A DNA stretch of 64,000 bases from Pedobacter cryoconitis (lineage in GTDB: Bacteria; Bacteroidota; Bacteroidia; Sphingobacteriales; Sphingobacteriaceae). Below, in pieces: positions 28,401-37,236 of this stretch. A model generated the notes under the pieces. It was not told the origin of the DNA. It did no database searches and saw only the letters and a list, made by a program, of their open reading frames with translations. The stretch's first letter is position 1. Each line of letters begins with the position of its first letter. The position numbers and the translations under genes are program-made. The stretch covers positions 1 to 64,000 of the forward strand of contig NZ_JACHCG010000005.1 in NCBI RefSeq assembly GCF_014200595.1, read 5' to 3'.

Positions 28401-30832
28401 AAGTCTCGATCAATAATCTTTTGCCAATCAGCAATACCATTACCAGCAGCAGTACTGAAGTTTGTTATGGACAAACGATTGACATCACAGGTGATACACC
28501 AACCGGAGGAAACGGGACTTATACTTACCTCTGGGAAAGCAGCGCCGACAATGGAGTTACATGGAACGTGATCAGCAGCCAGACCTCCAAAGATTTAAAT
28601 TTCAAACTCTTATCGACTTTAAGTTTTCGCAGAACGGTAACCAGCGGTTCCTGTCCTATGCCCAGTAACATAATCCACATAATCGCGCAACCTCCAATCA
28701 GCAATAATACAATTGCTGCCGATCAAACCATCTGTACCGGGTTAATCCCTGCTGCATTGACAGGCAGTACGCCTACAGGATCTGATGGTCACTTTAATTA
28801 TCAATGGCAATCCAGCACTGATAATGCAGCATGGACGGACATTAGCGGTGCCGTATTTTCAGGTTACCAGCCACAAGCATTAACCACGACCATCTTTTAC
28901 AGACGTGTGGTAAGTACACAAGTTTGTAGCGGAGCTTTACAAAGTATCAGTCCTTCCGTAAAAATTACCGTCAAACCGAATGCGAAAGCCGAATATACTT
29001 TCACCGCGGATAATGGCTGTATTCCATTTGTTTTAAATATAACAGCTGTTACTTATCCAGACCGCAACGCTGTTTATACGTGGTATGCTGACGGTGTGCA
29101 AATTGGAACAGGTAGTAATTTTCCCGGTTATACCATGAAAATCAGTAACGCTACTGTTGTGATTAAACTGGTTGTAACCAGTAGTCTGGGTTGTACACAG
29201 GATGAATTCAGCCATACCTTTAGTACGATTGAGAACGTCGTCCCTGCTTTTACACAAAGCGCCAAAGAAGGTTGCGGCCCGCTGAAAGTCAATTTCATCA
29301 ATACCTCTACTTCTTTGACCAATGCGACTTTCTTATGGGATTTTGGAAATGGAGTAACCACCACCCAGGTAATGCCCGGACAAGTCACTTTCCAGCCAGA
29401 TCCACTAGGTAAGGATACCACTTATAAAGTTGCGCTGACTGCAACAACTTCGTGCGGAAAGGTTACCGTAGTTTCGGGCGTATTTGTAAAGGCCCGCCCC
29501 ATTGCTTTATTCTCTCCTGATAAAACGGTGGGCTGTTCTCCGATGAAGGTAACGTTCAGCAATACTTCTCCCGGAGGAACCAATACCTATTATTTCGATT
29601 TCGGAGACGGAACATTACTGACCAAAACTGACAAATCACCTGTGGAACATATTTACACTACCGGAGCTGTCAAAGAGTACATCGTAAAAATGGCCGCTCA
29701 GAATGAATGCGGAAGGGAAGAAACCTCTTATACCATCCGGGTTTCTCCGAATACCATTTTACCAGAATTGGTAGTCAATGCAGATGAAAAAGAAGGTTGT
29801 GCACCGTTAAAAGTTAACTTTTATAACAATAGTAAAGGGGCAGGCAGTTTTCAATATGATTTTGGAGACGGAACCACTTTGGTTACCCGGTCTGCACCTG
29901 AAGTTGTGGCGCATACTTTTACAAGTTCAGGAACCTTTACAGTGAAGCTGACGGCCTCAAACGGATGTTCCGACACCACAACTACCGAAACTATCAAAGC
30001 CCTTCCTCAGCCAGCTGTAGCCTTTAATGGTGATATCCTTTTGGGTTGCCCTGGACTGGTTGTACAGTTTAAAAATACCAGTAGTGGCGGGATCAGTTAT
30101 TTATGGGATTTTGGAGATGGCACAACATCCGCCGAATTCGAGCCTAAACATACTTTTGATGGGAGCAAGGAGTTTTACACAGTTACCTTAACAGCAACCA
30201 ATACCTTAGGCTGTTCCAATGTTTCGGTATTGACTGATTATATTCATATCGTCCCTCCTCCTGTTGCTCAGTTTAACGTCTCTCCTTCAACGGTGATTAA
30301 CATCCCGGATTATACTTTCAGATTTGAAGATCAGAGTACCGGCAGCCCGGCAGTGTGGTTCTGGGATTTCGGAGATAAACAAACTTCGATCCTGAAAAAC
30401 CCTTCTCATACCTATCTGGATACAGGAACCTATGTAGTTACCTTAAGAGTAACCAATCAACAAGGCTGCTTTTCTACCACTTTCAAAAAAGTTTCTGTAG
30501 TTGGTGTACCCGGTTATTTATTTCTGCCTAATTCCTTTATGCCCGGTAGTGAAACGCCTGAACTCCGGATTTATAAGGCTAAAGGATCGGGGATTAAAAA
30601 CTGGCGGATGAGTATTTTCAATAAGTGGGGACAGGACTTGTGGGAAACAACTAAACTCGACGAAGGCCGGCCGGCTGAAGGCTGGGACGGGTTATTCAAG
30701 GGCGAACAAGCTCCGCAAGGTGTATACTTTTGGAAGATCGATGTGGAGTTTATTAACGGCATGGAGTGGAAAGGGATGACTTACGATTCTTCAGCACCGA
30801 AAAGAACAGGAATTATCCACTTAATCAGATAA
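25451..30832 (+). CDS. Giant PKD-domain surface protein with type IX secretion C-terminal signal, 1793 aa
   Basis: Secreted adhesin-like protein. Residues 1-23 are a signal peptide (start at ATG 25451; a TTG 18 bases earlier is unlikely). Residues about 100-1250 are Ig/PKD-like beta domains with repeated Thr-rich TYTWTV and YTITP motifs. Five clear PKD domains follow, with hallmark segments near 1294 (FLWDFGNGV), 1379 (YYFDFGDGT), 1466 (FQYDFGDGT), 1550 (YLWDFGDGT) and 1635 (WFWDFGDK). The last 108 residues (LFLPNSFMPGS, FNKWGQDLWET, GWDGLFKGEQAPQGVYFWKI) are the gliding-motility-type CHU_C, type-B type IX signal. The PorP/SprF partner gene follows 7 bases after the stop, as expected for this cargo class. 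Confidence 0.88.
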   Translation: MRKILTVFFALFLSIISFHSNAQLALGTVDGGPYTPGSSISATFNIGESSCIKIGNTFSLVLVNAAGNEITLDTYNGFYSTFVNGVIPVSTPAGTGYKLRVKSSNPALSTDLSAPFEIKAGTPVTAALSSVASTISTNPLTFGSCNSAASTEFNFTNESTTDAVTATINNELNPGAPAVLTYSAATKLNSFTADQAHYTIFVKATSPDGTIGTQAYFLINNLAITAFSTTSGNTVCYPVGSFEYGVEVNKLTGIAANFPGNTYKIDWGDHKSDEYTICDIKANNNKVQHTFTESSCGFTYTTGNKTNYNAFGINVQVSSPYCGAVGTGISTTARVVSRPVNKFDAPSVVCVGDRVVLSNQSTAGQNPNENSTGCNDNLVLYTWYVDGVRVLTDVTFATPPPSPVFTTKGTHVIRMTSKSNGNCQAEDAEKVICVQDPPKPSFTLGNAVICLNPGTLTPVNTSVLDNTCPNAGPVYTWTVTPAAGVTFDANTATPQFKFTQTGVYNVTLAVQSGTCTVTSAPQKIVVNTQPEATLSPDKTLCAIGNYTFNPTAGPTQTTLNGTAEELSGTYTWTVSGGNYTFVSPDGPNTKYPTLNFADYATYTVTLTHTNNCGTTIKTQKITLSKSPKPEITATANPICYNSAISLTGTIVDNNPNTTFEWIGNGGVFSAPVNLITTYTPTAAERNSGVATVILRVQTSLPEPCAKVEANLTVQIYPNNIGTNTTQNICSGQTAFHTPASSVTGSTFTWTAANADGMATGFSPSGSGPINQVITNTNTTTNAVVIYTITPKSNGCDGVPYTFTVTVTPIPVVTATAAQPVICGNEAAGIMLSSTIANTKYTWTSTATAGVTGNTNQTIPIAVTAIQDVLVNSGAAQGTVTYTITPVSTASCQGTPVTITIKVDAPITVANAGPAQTLCAKPSTSLAGNIPKTGETGQWSVVSGTLVIADPSNPQTLITGLIPGQTYVLKWTIKGAANCTPTTAEVSINNLLPISNTITSSSTEVCYGQTIDITGDTPTGGNGTYTYLWESSADNGVTWNVISSQTSKDLNFKLLSTLSFRRTVTSGSCPMPSNIIHIIAQPPISNNTIAADQTICTGLIPAALTGSTPTGSDGHFNYQWQSSTDNAAWTDISGAVFSGYQPQALTTTIFYRRVVSTQVCSGALQSISPSVKITVKPNAKAEYTFTADNGCIPFVLNITAVTYPDRNAVYTWYADGVQIGTGSNFPGYTMKISNATVVIKLVVTSSLGCTQDEFSHTFSTIENVVPAFTQSAKEGCGPLKVNFINTSTSLTNATFLWDFGNGVTTTQVMPGQVTFQPDPLGKDTTYKVALTATTSCGKVTVVSGVFVKARPIALFSPDKTVGCSPMKVTFSNTSPGGTNTYYFDFGDGTLLTKTDKSPVEHIYTTGAVKEYIVKMAAQNECGREETSYTIRVSPNTILPELVVNADEKEGCAPLKVNFYNNSKGAGSFQYDFGDGTTLVTRSAPEVVAHTFTSSGTFTVKLTASNGCSDTTTTETIKALPQPAVAFNGDILLGCPGLVVQFKNTSSGGISYLWDFGDGTTSAEFEPKHTFDGSKEFYTVTLTATNTLGCSNVSVLTDYIHIVPPPVAQFNVSPSTVINIPDYTFRFEDQSTGSPAVWFWDFGDKQTSILKNPSHTYLDTGTYVVTLRVTNQQGCFSTTFKKVSVVGVPGYLFLPNSFMPGSETPELRIYKAKGSGIKNWRMSIFNKWGQDLWETTKLDEGRPAEGWDGLFKGEQAPQGVYFWKIDVEFINGMEWKGMTYDSSAPKRTGIIHLIR

Positions 30833-30839
30833 CCGGAAT

Positions 30840-31868
30840 ATGAAACTGAGATCAACCTCTATTTTGCTGTTATGCTTGTTTGCCAGGTCAATCTCTGTAT
30901 TGGCTCAGGATCATATTTACTCCCAGTTTTTTAATGCACCATTATACCTCAACCCTTCCTTGACCGGGCAGTTTGAGGGTGATTTCAGAATGAATATGAT
31001 TTACCGGAATCAATGGACAGGATTGAATGGAACACTTTCCTATATCAACGCGTCGGCCGATTTGAATATCCCCCGTTTTGGTGGCGGGGTTGGCTTACAA
31101 TTCAACCGCAGCTCTGAAGGGACTGCCTTTCTGGTGAAAAACAATATTGCCGCTACGTATTCTTATAGCGTAGGTACAGATGATTTCGTCCTTTCTTTTG
31201 GTATTCAGGCTGGATTTACCAGCAGGCAGATTGACTGGAACAAACTGGTATTCTCCGATCAGATTGACAACCGGCTTGGTTATATCCCTGGAAGTATCAG
31301 CGCGGCACAGCCACCCAATCAGGCCAGTAAGTTCTTCTTTGATCCCGCGGCAGGAGTCAACCTGGTGTACGGAAATTTTATGGCAGGTGTTGCCTCACAT
31401 CACATTAACCAGCCGGATGAATCTTTTAGCGGTGCACAGGCAAAACTGCCAATGCGGCTTACCGGTTATGCCAGTTACCGGATCGCACTTACCCAGAATT
31501 ATACTTATGGTGTAGATGAAGCATCCTACATCATTCCTTCGGTTGTGTATTACAAACAAGGAAATGTATCTTCCATGAGTGCTGGTGCACAGTTTAAACA
31601 TAAAGGGCTCAACTCAGGCCTGTGGTACCGTACAACTGGCGAAGGCGGCCCCGACGCCATCGTAGTTTCCCTGATCTTTGATATTTTTACCGGACGCGAA
31701 AACGGGGAGAAATTAAGAGTGGGTATCAGCCATGATGCAACAACTTCAAAAATAAACTATACCAATACCAACGGGACAACAGAGGCTAGTATCGGTTATC
31801 AGAAGTATTTCCCAAATAGTTCCAGCTTTAATAAATTCAATGGCTTGCGTTGTTATGACTTCTACTAA
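30840..31868 (+). CDS. PorP/SprF family type IX secretion membrane protein
   Basis: Outer-membrane beta-barrel, 342 aa, with signal peptide (residues 1-22, ending VLAQ). It has the family N-terminus HIYSQFFNAPLYLNPSLTGQ and FRMNMIYRNQWTGL. Such proteins are encoded next to, and specific for, type-B-signal cargo proteins, which they hold at the surface or help export (as SprF does for SprB in Flavobacterium). The 7-base gap to the PKD adhesin makes that pairing very likely. PorV and other core type IX genes are not in the window. Confidence 0.9.
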   Translation: MKLRSTSILLLCLFARSISVLAQDHIYSQFFNAPLYLNPSLTGQFEGDFRMNMIYRNQWTGLNGTLSYINASADLNIPRFGGGVGLQFNRSSEGTAFLVKNNIAATYSYSVGTDDFVLSFGIQAGFTSRQIDWNKLVFSDQIDNRLGYIPGSISAAQPPNQASKFFFDPAAGVNLVYGNFMAGVASHHINQPDESFSGAQAKLPMRLTGYASYRIALTQNYTYGVDEASYIIPSVVYYKQGNVSSMSAGAQFKHKGLNSGLWYRTTGEGGPDAIVVSLIFDIFTGRENGEKLRVGISHDATTSKINYTNTNGTTEASIGYQKYFPNSSSFNKFNGLRCYDFY

Positions 31869-31949
31869 AGCTTTACTCAGTATCACAGTTCTTTAGTTAT
31901 CTTTATAAAAGTTTAAAACTTTTAAGCAGTTTTTTATCTTTTTGATACC

Positions 31950-32606
31950 ATGGAAGAATTTATTGAAGGCAACCATTTTTTGACCCAAAGCGAGGTCTAT
32001 AAGTTTTTACTGACCATATTATTGTGCGGGCTTATTGGTATTGAACGTGAATTAAGAGCTAAACAAGCGGGACTAAAAACCATGATCATGATTGGCCTTG
32101 GCTCTACCCTTTTTACTATTTTATCTATTAAAATTGGTACAGGAAGCCAGGATCGTATCGCTTCGAACATTGTAACCGGAATCGGCTTTCTCGGTGCAGG
32201 TGTAATTTTCAAAGAGGAAAACCGGGTCAGAGGATTAACCACGGCCTGTGTAATCTGGATTGTGGCCGCCATAGGTATGGCTGTAGGCGCTGGTTATTCC
32301 GAACAATCTATTGGTGTAACCATCGTTGTTTTACTCGCGCTGATTTTCTTCCCTTATGTGGAAGAATTCGTGCAAAGCCGTTCTTCTTCCAGAGAATATA
32401 AGATTGTCAAACAATATGAAAACGAAGGACTGGATAGCTATGAAGAGCATTTCAAGATTGCGGGTTTAAGGTTAAGCCGTGGTCAGCAGCGCATGTCCGA
32501 AGGAATTATCAGTGGCACCTGGACTGCGGTAGGTTCCCCCAAAAACCACAAACTATTTGTCGATCATATGTTACAAGATGAAAAAATTCTTGAATTTCAG
32601 TTCTAA
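31950..32606 (+). CDS. MgtC/SapB family membrane protein
   Basis: A 218-aa inner-membrane protein with four to five transmembrane helices in its first 140 residues. It contains the family signature CGLIGIERELRAKQAGLKT and, further on, GIGFLGAGVIFKEENRVRGL and TTACVIWIVAAIGMAVGAG. The C-terminal 70 residues are cytosolic. MgtC proteins affect Mg2+ homeostasis and, in some pathogens, ATP synthase; here the role is unknown. Single-gene unit, followed 38 bases later by the serine dehydratase gene. Confidence 0.9.
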   Translation: MEEFIEGNHFLTQSEVYKFLLTILLCGLIGIERELRAKQAGLKTMIMIGLGSTLFTILSIKIGTGSQDRIASNIVTGIGFLGAGVIFKEENRVRGLTTACVIWIVAAIGMAVGAGYSEQSIGVTIVVLLALIFFPYVEEFVQSRSSSREYKIVKQYENEGLDSYEEHFKIAGLRLSRGQQRMSEGIISGTWTAVGSPKNHKLFVDHMLQDEKILEFQF

Positions 32607-32632
32607 CCTCCTTTAATTCATATTAAACTATT

Positions 32633-32640
32633 TAGCTTTG
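32633..32640 (+). promoter_or_regulatory. -7 promoter box 4 bases before sdaA start
   Basis: TAGCTTTG matches TAnnTTTG and is separated from the ATG at 32645 by only TATC. If used, transcription would begin at or next to the start codon, giving a leaderless or nearly leaderless mRNA. No -33 element is recognisable. Confidence 0.45.
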
Positions 32641-32644
32641 TATC

Positions 32645-34072
32645 ATGCATAGAGAACAGATCTCCGTATTTGATATTTTTAAAATCGGGATAGGCCCGTC
32701 GAGTTCACACACCCTTGGCCCCTGGAGGGCTGCCCAGCAGTTTACGGCTTCATTAGCCAGCAAAGACCTTTTAAGTGGTGTTGAACAAGTAAAAATATTG
32801 CTTTATGGATCTCTTGCAAAAACAGGTCATGGTCACGGTACTGACATTGCCATTCTATTGGGGATGATTGGTGCAGATCCGGTAACTTTTGATGTAAACG
32901 CTATTGATTCTACAGTGGCAGCGATTAAAGCTGACCAGCAATTGTTATTAGGTGGCAGTCATCAGCTCTCTTTTGATTATAATGATGACTTAATATTTCT
33001 TTACAAAGAGAGTTTACCTTTTCACCCGAATGCGGTTACTTTTCAGGCATTTCTGACTAATGGCAGCGCATTTTCTGAAACGTATTACTCTATTGGCGGC
33101 GGTTTCGTAGTTAAAGAAGGTGAAACAGGTGGAGATAAAGAGCAGGTGGAGCTTCCATTTCCTGTTGAAATAGCCGGAGATTTATTACACTGGTGCTTAA
33201 CTACCGGCTTAAAAGTTTCGGAAGTCGTGATGGAAAATGAACTGATGTGGCGTACAGAAGCGGAAACCAAAAAGGGTATGCTTCAGCATTTCAGAGTTAT
33301 GAAAGAATGTACTTTCCGTGGTTGCCATACTGGTGGTTTTTTACCCGGAGGGTTAAATGTGGGCCGCAGAGCAGCAGCTTTAAATAAAAGGCTGATTGGC
33401 GACAGAACCTATACAGATTACGAAAGCTGGATCCAGGCCATCAGAGCTGGTGGTAATAGCTTCAATTATACTTTAGACTGGGTAAGTTGTTTTGCGCTGG
33501 CTGTAAATGAAGAAAATGCATCGTTCGGCCGCGTAGTAACCGCACCGACCAATGGGGCTGCGGGTGTAATTCCGGCTGTACTACAATATTATATCGCTTT
33601 CTGTGATGGTTTCTCAGAAGACAAAATCACACAATTTATTGCCTGTGCTTCTGAAATCGGAAGTATTTTCAAAAAAGGAGCAACCATATCGGCAGCAATG
33701 GGTGGCTGTCAGGCAGAGATTGGTGTTTCTTCTGCAATGGCCGCAGCCGCATTAACAGAATGTATGGGCGGTTCTCAGCGACAAGTTATGATGGCAGCAG
33801 AAATTGCTATGGAACACCATTTGGGCTTAACCTGCGACCCGATTGGAGGTTTGGTGCAGATTCCTTGCATCGAACGGAATACCATGGGCGCTATTAAAGC
33901 AATTACCGCAAGTCAGCTGGCTTTGCAGAGTAATCCGGATAAAGCAAAAGTAAGTTTAGGTGCAGTTGTCAACACCATGTGGGAAACAGCAATGGATATG
34001 AACTCGAAATATAAAGAAACTTCGGATGGTGGTTTAGCGACCAACATTCCAATCAGCTTACCTGAATGTTAA
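32645..34072 (+). CDS. sdaA: L-serine ammonia-lyase (iron-sulfur type, fused alpha/beta)
   Basis: A 475-aa L-serine dehydratase converting serine to pyruvate and ammonia with a 4Fe-4S cluster. It starts [21 protein letters not shown], the conserved beta-domain motif. The alpha domain holds [34 protein letters not shown] and [16 protein letters not shown] with the expected cysteine ligands. Both halves are in one chain, as in E. coli SdaA. It is an opposing partner to serine synthesis by the SerB fusion at 8-9 kb, though not in one operon. Confidence 0.95.
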   Translation: MHREQISVFDIFKIGIGPSSSHTLGPWRAAQQFTASLASKDLLSGVEQVKILLYGSLAKTGHGHGTDIAILLGMIGADPVTFDVNAIDSTVAAIKADQQLLLGGSHQLSFDYNDDLIFLYKESLPFHPNAVTFQAFLTNGSAFSETYYSIGGGFVVKEGETGGDKEQVELPFPVEIAGDLLHWCLTTGLKVSEVVMENELMWRTEAETKKGMLQHFRVMKECTFRGCHTGGFLPGGLNVGRRAAALNKRLIGDRTYTDYESWIQAIRAGGNSFNYTLDWVSCFALAVNEENASFGRVVTAPTNGAAGVIPAVLQYYIAFCDGFSEDKITQFIACASEIGSIFKKGATISAAMGGCQAEIGVSSAMAAAALTECMGGSQRQVMMAAEIAMEHHLGLTCDPIGGLVQIPCIERNTMGAIKAITASQLALQSNPDKAKVSLGAVVNTMWETAMDMNSKYKETSDGGLATNIPISLPEC

Positions 34073-34078
34073 TTCCAT

Positions 34079-34795
34079 TTATTTAAAAGCTTTGTTAATG
34101 GATGGGCTGAGCTGAGCTGCCCATTCTTTATACATTTTTCCCGAAGGATGCAGTCCGTCAGAAGCGACAAGCGCAGCATCAGTTGCCGCATTTCTTGAAC
34201 CTGGCGTAATATCCGTATAACTGATTCCTGCTTTCAGACTTTCTTCTTTATTCACCGCATTAAAAGCATCTATTTCTTTCGCGATCACTCTCACATCTCT
34301 GCCGCTTTGTGCACCATAAGGCGTTACACCCCAATCTGGTATAGAAACCACAAATACATGCGCTGCATTTCCACCGGCAAAATTAACCGCAGTTTTAAGC
34401 AGGGCAATAAACTCTTTACGGTAGGTTTCTATGGAATTCCCTCTGTACTGATCATTGACACCAATCAACAAAGTCACCAGGTCATATTTCGGCAAAAATG
34501 TTTCTGCTTTAATTCCTGATATCAGTTCTCCGGCAGTCCATCCGGTTGTCGCAACAATTTTAGGTGCTGAGAAATGAAGCGACTGCCTGTTCAGGTTTTC
34601 CCGGAGCTGATAAGGAAAACTTTCCGCTTGTTTCACCGCTTCTCCGATGGTGTAAGAATCTCCGAGTGCGAGATAAGTCAGCTGATCTGTGGGTGGATCG
34701 ATTGGAGCTATATCAGTTTTATTCATGCCATTTGTTGAGCTTTTCCCACATCCTAACATCAAAAACATCAGGATAGCTATTGTCGTTAACTTCAT
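34079..34795 (-). CDS. SGNH/GDSL-family esterase lipoprotein
   Basis: A 238-aa lipoprotein with lipobox LMLGC (Cys16). SGNH hydrolase blocks: LALGDSYTIGE (catalytic Ser), LLIGVNDQYRG (Asn block) and SDGLHPSGKMY (Asp-x-x-His). It should hydrolyse acyl or acetyl esters in the periplasm or at the outer membrane; substrate unknown. It converges on sdaA with a 6-base gap between stops. Confidence 0.85.
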   Translation of the reverse strand: MKLTTIAILMFLMLGCGKSSTNGMNKTDIAPIDPPTDQLTYLALGDSYTIGEAVKQAESFPYQLRENLNRQSLHFSAPKIVATTGWTAGELISGIKAETFLPKYDLVTLLIGVNDQYRGNSIETYRKEFIALLKTAVNFAGGNAAHVFVVSIPDWGVTPYGAQSGRDVRVIAKEIDAFNAVNKEESLKAGISYTDITPGSRNAATDAALVASDGLHPSGKMYKEWAAQLSPSINKAFK

Positions 34796-34855
34796 TTTAA
34801 AATTTACGAAAGAAGCCTGGAATCAGATGTTGAAGGTAATAATTTATAGGTATTG

Positions 34856-35191
34856 TTAGTGAACATGCGGTGCAAAAATCTTAAAAAGATAGCTGATCGT
34901 AATGATCGACCCGGTAAGCATAAACAACACATTAATCAGGATTTTGCTCCGCTGTCCCCAAAAGTAATTGGCCGTAAGGCCGATCGCAAAGGTTAACAGG
35001 ATGGGAACAGTAGCCGGATACAGCTGAAAGCTCTGCTGGAAATCACCTTTGAGCAAGGCGAGTAAAGAGCGCTGGAATCCGCAGCCGGGACAATCATAGC
35101 CGGTCAGATATTTCACAGGGCAAGGCAGCATATAATTACCCGCTTTCTCCAGTAAAAAAGAGAAAGCGGATAAAGTAAATATTTTAGGCAT
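34856..35191 (-). CDS. DUF2752 membrane protein, 111 aa
   Basis: Small inner-membrane protein. It carries the DUF2752 signature TGYDCPGCGFQRSLLALLKGDF near residues 28-50 and two to three hydrophobic helices (about 51-70 and 85-108). The CPGCG motif may bind metal or form a disulfide; no function is established. It starts 5 bases after the stop of the DUF5684-type gene upstream, so the pair is probably co-transcribed. Confidence 0.8.
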   Translation of the reverse strand: MPKIFTLSAFSFLLEKAGNYMLPCPVKYLTGYDCPGCGFQRSLLALLKGDFQQSFQLYPATVPILLTFAIGLTANYFWGQRSKILINVLFMLTGSIITISYLFKIFAPHVH

Positions 35192-35196
35192 TGGAA

Positions 35197-35751
35197 TTAA
35201 GCCTCTGGTGTTGCAGGCGGTGTTGGTGGGTTCGGTGCCGCTGGTGGTGTAGTTGGTGTAGTTGGCGGTGTAACCGGAGGTTGATTAAAAGGATTGTTTG
35301 CACCAAAAGGGTTATTTCCATTGAATGGATTATTTGCACCAAATTGATTGTTAGGGCCAAATCCATTTGCTTCTTTAGCTGATGGGCCCAAATATCTTGC
35401 ATCTGTAAGACCAAGCAGCGGGAAAAATATAAATGGAAGCAAAATCAAACCAATCGTAAAGCCTTCAGATTTACCGAAGCTTTTAGACAACAGGTTCAAT
35501 GCCCAGATACCAAAGATGATGTTAGTACAAGGCAGAAGCATCCATAAAATCCAGATTGGTGGTTTTCCTATGATTTCAAGCAAAACAATAATGTTATAAA
35601 TGGGAACGATTGCTGCCCATCCTGGTTTTCCTGCTTTTTCGAAAACTCTCCACATGGAGTAGACTACCAGGACAAGAATAGCGAGATAAGTAAATCCTCC
35701 AAAAAGGCCTACTCCTGTAGACATCGGTGAAGATGAAGCGTTATAATCCAT
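35197..35751 (-). CDS. DUF5684-type membrane protein with Asn-Pro-Phe repeats and Pro/Thr tail, 184 aa
   Basis: Four hydrophobic helices (residues about 15-33, 46-62, 66-84 and 97-113) with GKPGWAAIVPIYNIIVLLEI, the conserved patch of small proteins often annotated DUF5684 or signal-peptidase-like. No catalytic Ser-Lys dyad is visible, so it is not a signal peptidase. From about residue 130 the chain becomes low complexity: imperfect NNPFN / NNPFG repeats, then a Pro-Thr-Ala tail. The tail is probably disordered and may mediate binding or clustering. Confidence 0.7.
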   Translation of the reverse strand: MDYNASSSPMSTGVGLFGGFTYLAILVLVVYSMWRVFEKAGKPGWAAIVPIYNIIVLLEIIGKPPIWILWMLLPCTNIIFGIWALNLLSKSFGKSEGFTIGLILLPFIFFPLLGLTDARYLGPSAKEANGFGPNNQFGANNPFNGNNPFGANNPFNQPPVTPPTTPTTPPAAPNPPTPPATPEA

Positions 35752-35828
35752 AATTTATTTTCTTTTATCCCGGTAAGATAAGAAAAAATAAATAATTGTT
35801 TTACCTGTACCTGACAAATAACAAAAAA

Positions 35829-36524
35829 TTAATAGAGTTCCATGTGGAACAAATTGGCAATATGTTTTTTCAACAGAGATTTCACCTCAGCTAAATTTAA
35901 TTCGCGACCAAGCTCTCTTTGCATCGAGGTCACATCCTTATCATCTATTCCACAGGGAATTATATTTTTAAAATAATCCAGATCCGCATTTACGTTAAAA
36001 GCAAAACCATGCATGGTTACCCAGCGGCTGCAACGCACACCCAGCGCACAAATTTTTCTTGCTTTTTCATTGTCTGCATCCAGCCATACCCCTGTAAATC
36101 CGGGATATCTGCCGGCAATGATACCATAATCCGCCAAAGTCAGGATTACTGCTTCTTCCAGTGTCCGGAGGTATAAATGAATATCAGTAAAGAAATTATC
36201 CAGATCCAGAATAGGATAACCTACAATCTGCCCCGGCCCATGATAGGTAATGTCGCCACCACGGTTCGTTTTATAATAGGTCGCGTTTTTTTCCTTCAAC
36301 CCTTCTTCATCCAGCAAAAGATATTCTGCATGCCCGCTTTTCCCTAAAGTATAAACATGAGGATGCTCACAAAAAACAAGGAAATTTGGTGTTTCTACAG
36401 TAGTTTCTTGTATACGGTTATTCGTTTTAACGGCAATAGTATCTTTAAAAATAATTTCCTGATTGTCCCAGGCTTCCTGGTAATCCAGCAGTCCCCAATC
36501 AACAAATTTTACTTTTTTGTTCAT
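35829..36524 (-). CDS. lipB: Octanoyltransferase (lipoyl synthesis)
   Basis: Transfers octanoyl from acyl carrier protein to the lipoyl domains of 2-oxoacid dehydrogenases and GcvH. Signatures: NRGGDITYHGPGQIVGYPIL, the lysine segment ARKICALGVR and the thioester Cys in IIPCGIDDKDVTSM. I use ATG 36524 (231 aa); the frame extends to a TTG three codons earlier. It lies just after the phosphopantetheinyl transferase gene, so two post-translational cofactor enzymes are neighbours. lipA is not in the window. Confidence 0.95.
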   Translation of the reverse strand: MNKKVKFVDWGLLDYQEAWDNQEIIFKDTIAVKTNNRIQETTVETPNFLVFCEHPHVYTLGKSGHAEYLLLDEEGLKEKNATYYKTNRGGDITYHGPGQIVGYPILDLDNFFTDIHLYLRTLEEAVILTLADYGIIAGRYPGFTGVWLDADNEKARKICALGVRCSRWVTMHGFAFNVNADLDYFKNIIPCGIDDKDVTSMQRELGRELNLAEVKSLLKKHIANLFHMELY

Positions 36525-36530
36525 CTCTGT

Positions 36531-36538
36531 CAAAATTA
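36531..36538 (-). promoter_or_regulatory. Possible -7 promoter box overlapping the PPTase stop, before lipB
   Basis: Read on the minus strand this is TAATTTTG, a TAnnTTTG match ending 6 bases before the lipB ATG. It covers the end of the upstream gene, so lipB could have its own near-leaderless transcript. A chance match is possible. Confidence 0.35.
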
Positions 36539-37171
36539 AGCTACCACATATCCCAGCATATAACCATCTGCGGTTTTAAAGTAATTTGCAGTCAGCGTTC
36601 TTGTGCCTTCGGGCAAATCAACTATAGCGGTCAATGTCCCCTCATTATGCAGCTCGAAGGGTTGTATATGAATATGTTTTTTAAACTCCAGTCCTTTTTT
36701 GCCATACCATTTATAGATGGCTTCTTTGACACACCAGCAAACATAAAGCCCGTCCGTATTATCTTTTACATGTAACAGTTCGGGTGGAGAAAGAAATTTC
36801 TGCTGAATCCGGTGAATCTTAGGTTCTATCCTTTCAATATCTACGCCAACACCTTTTTCTTTTCCGATCATGACCACTGCGTAATCAAAAGAATGACTTA
36901 ACGAAATGGTAGAAGCAGAATTCACCAGGTATGGTTTTCCATGTGCATCAATCCGGCAGTCAATATAGTCTGCGGTATTCAGCATCGTCCGTAAAAGTAA
37001 ACGTGTACTTAACCAGTGCAGCAGGCGCTTGCCATTGTTTAAAGTAGCGAGAAAATCGAGTTCATGCGCCTTTAATTGCAGGCCGGAAATCAGGTCTTCT
37101 TCACGCTCCTGGATTTTCCATACAGCTAGTGTGGTATGATCGTCAATATCTTTATTATAGATTACAGGCAT
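36536..37171 (-). CDS. 4'-phosphopantetheinyl transferase superfamily protein
   Basis: A 211-aa Sfp/AcpT-type enzyme attaching phosphopantetheine from CoA to carrier proteins. Motifs: ISLSHSFDYAVVMI, KGVGVDIERIEPKIH (Mg-binding Asp and Glu) and YVCWCVKEAIYKWYGKKGLE (the W-x-x-KEA-x-x-K block). I choose ATG 37171; the frame reaches 37285, but that would run over the divergent dcd start. The carrier substrate is probably fatty-acid ACP, since no NRPS or PKS genes are nearby. Confidence 0.85.
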   Translation of the reverse strand: MPVIYNKDIDDHTTLAVWKIQEREEDLISGLQLKAHELDFLATLNNGKRLLHWLSTRLLLRTMLNTADYIDCRIDAHGKPYLVNSASTISLSHSFDYAVVMIGKEKGVGVDIERIEPKIHRIQQKFLSPPELLHVKDNTDGLYVCWCVKEAIYKWYGKKGLEFKKHIHIQPFELHNEGTLTAIVDLPEGTRTLTANYFKTADGYMLGYVVA

Positions 37172-37190
37172 CGTATTTAAAAAATCAATG

Positions 37191-37198
37191 CAAAAGTA
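37191..37198 (-). promoter_or_regulatory. -7 promoter box for the PPTase gene
   Basis: On the minus strand this reads TACTTTTG, a TAnnTTTG match, with its end 19 bases before the ATG at 37171. A TTTG (CAAA at 37223-37226 on the plus strand) lies 24 bases upstream, somewhat farther than the usual spacing. Confidence 0.5.
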
Positions 37199-37236
37199 TC
37201 TTAAATTAATCATAATTTCGCCCAAAGACTTTACAA

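Noticed and set aside
28090..28440. Minus-strand frames inside the PKD adhesin
   Set aside because: Several long antisense frames arise from the Thr/Ala-rich codon use of the real gene; none shows a domain or start signal.
35197..35751. Signal peptidase I
   Set aside because: Proteins of this kind are sometimes labelled so, but no Ser-Lys catalytic pair is visible and the topology differs.
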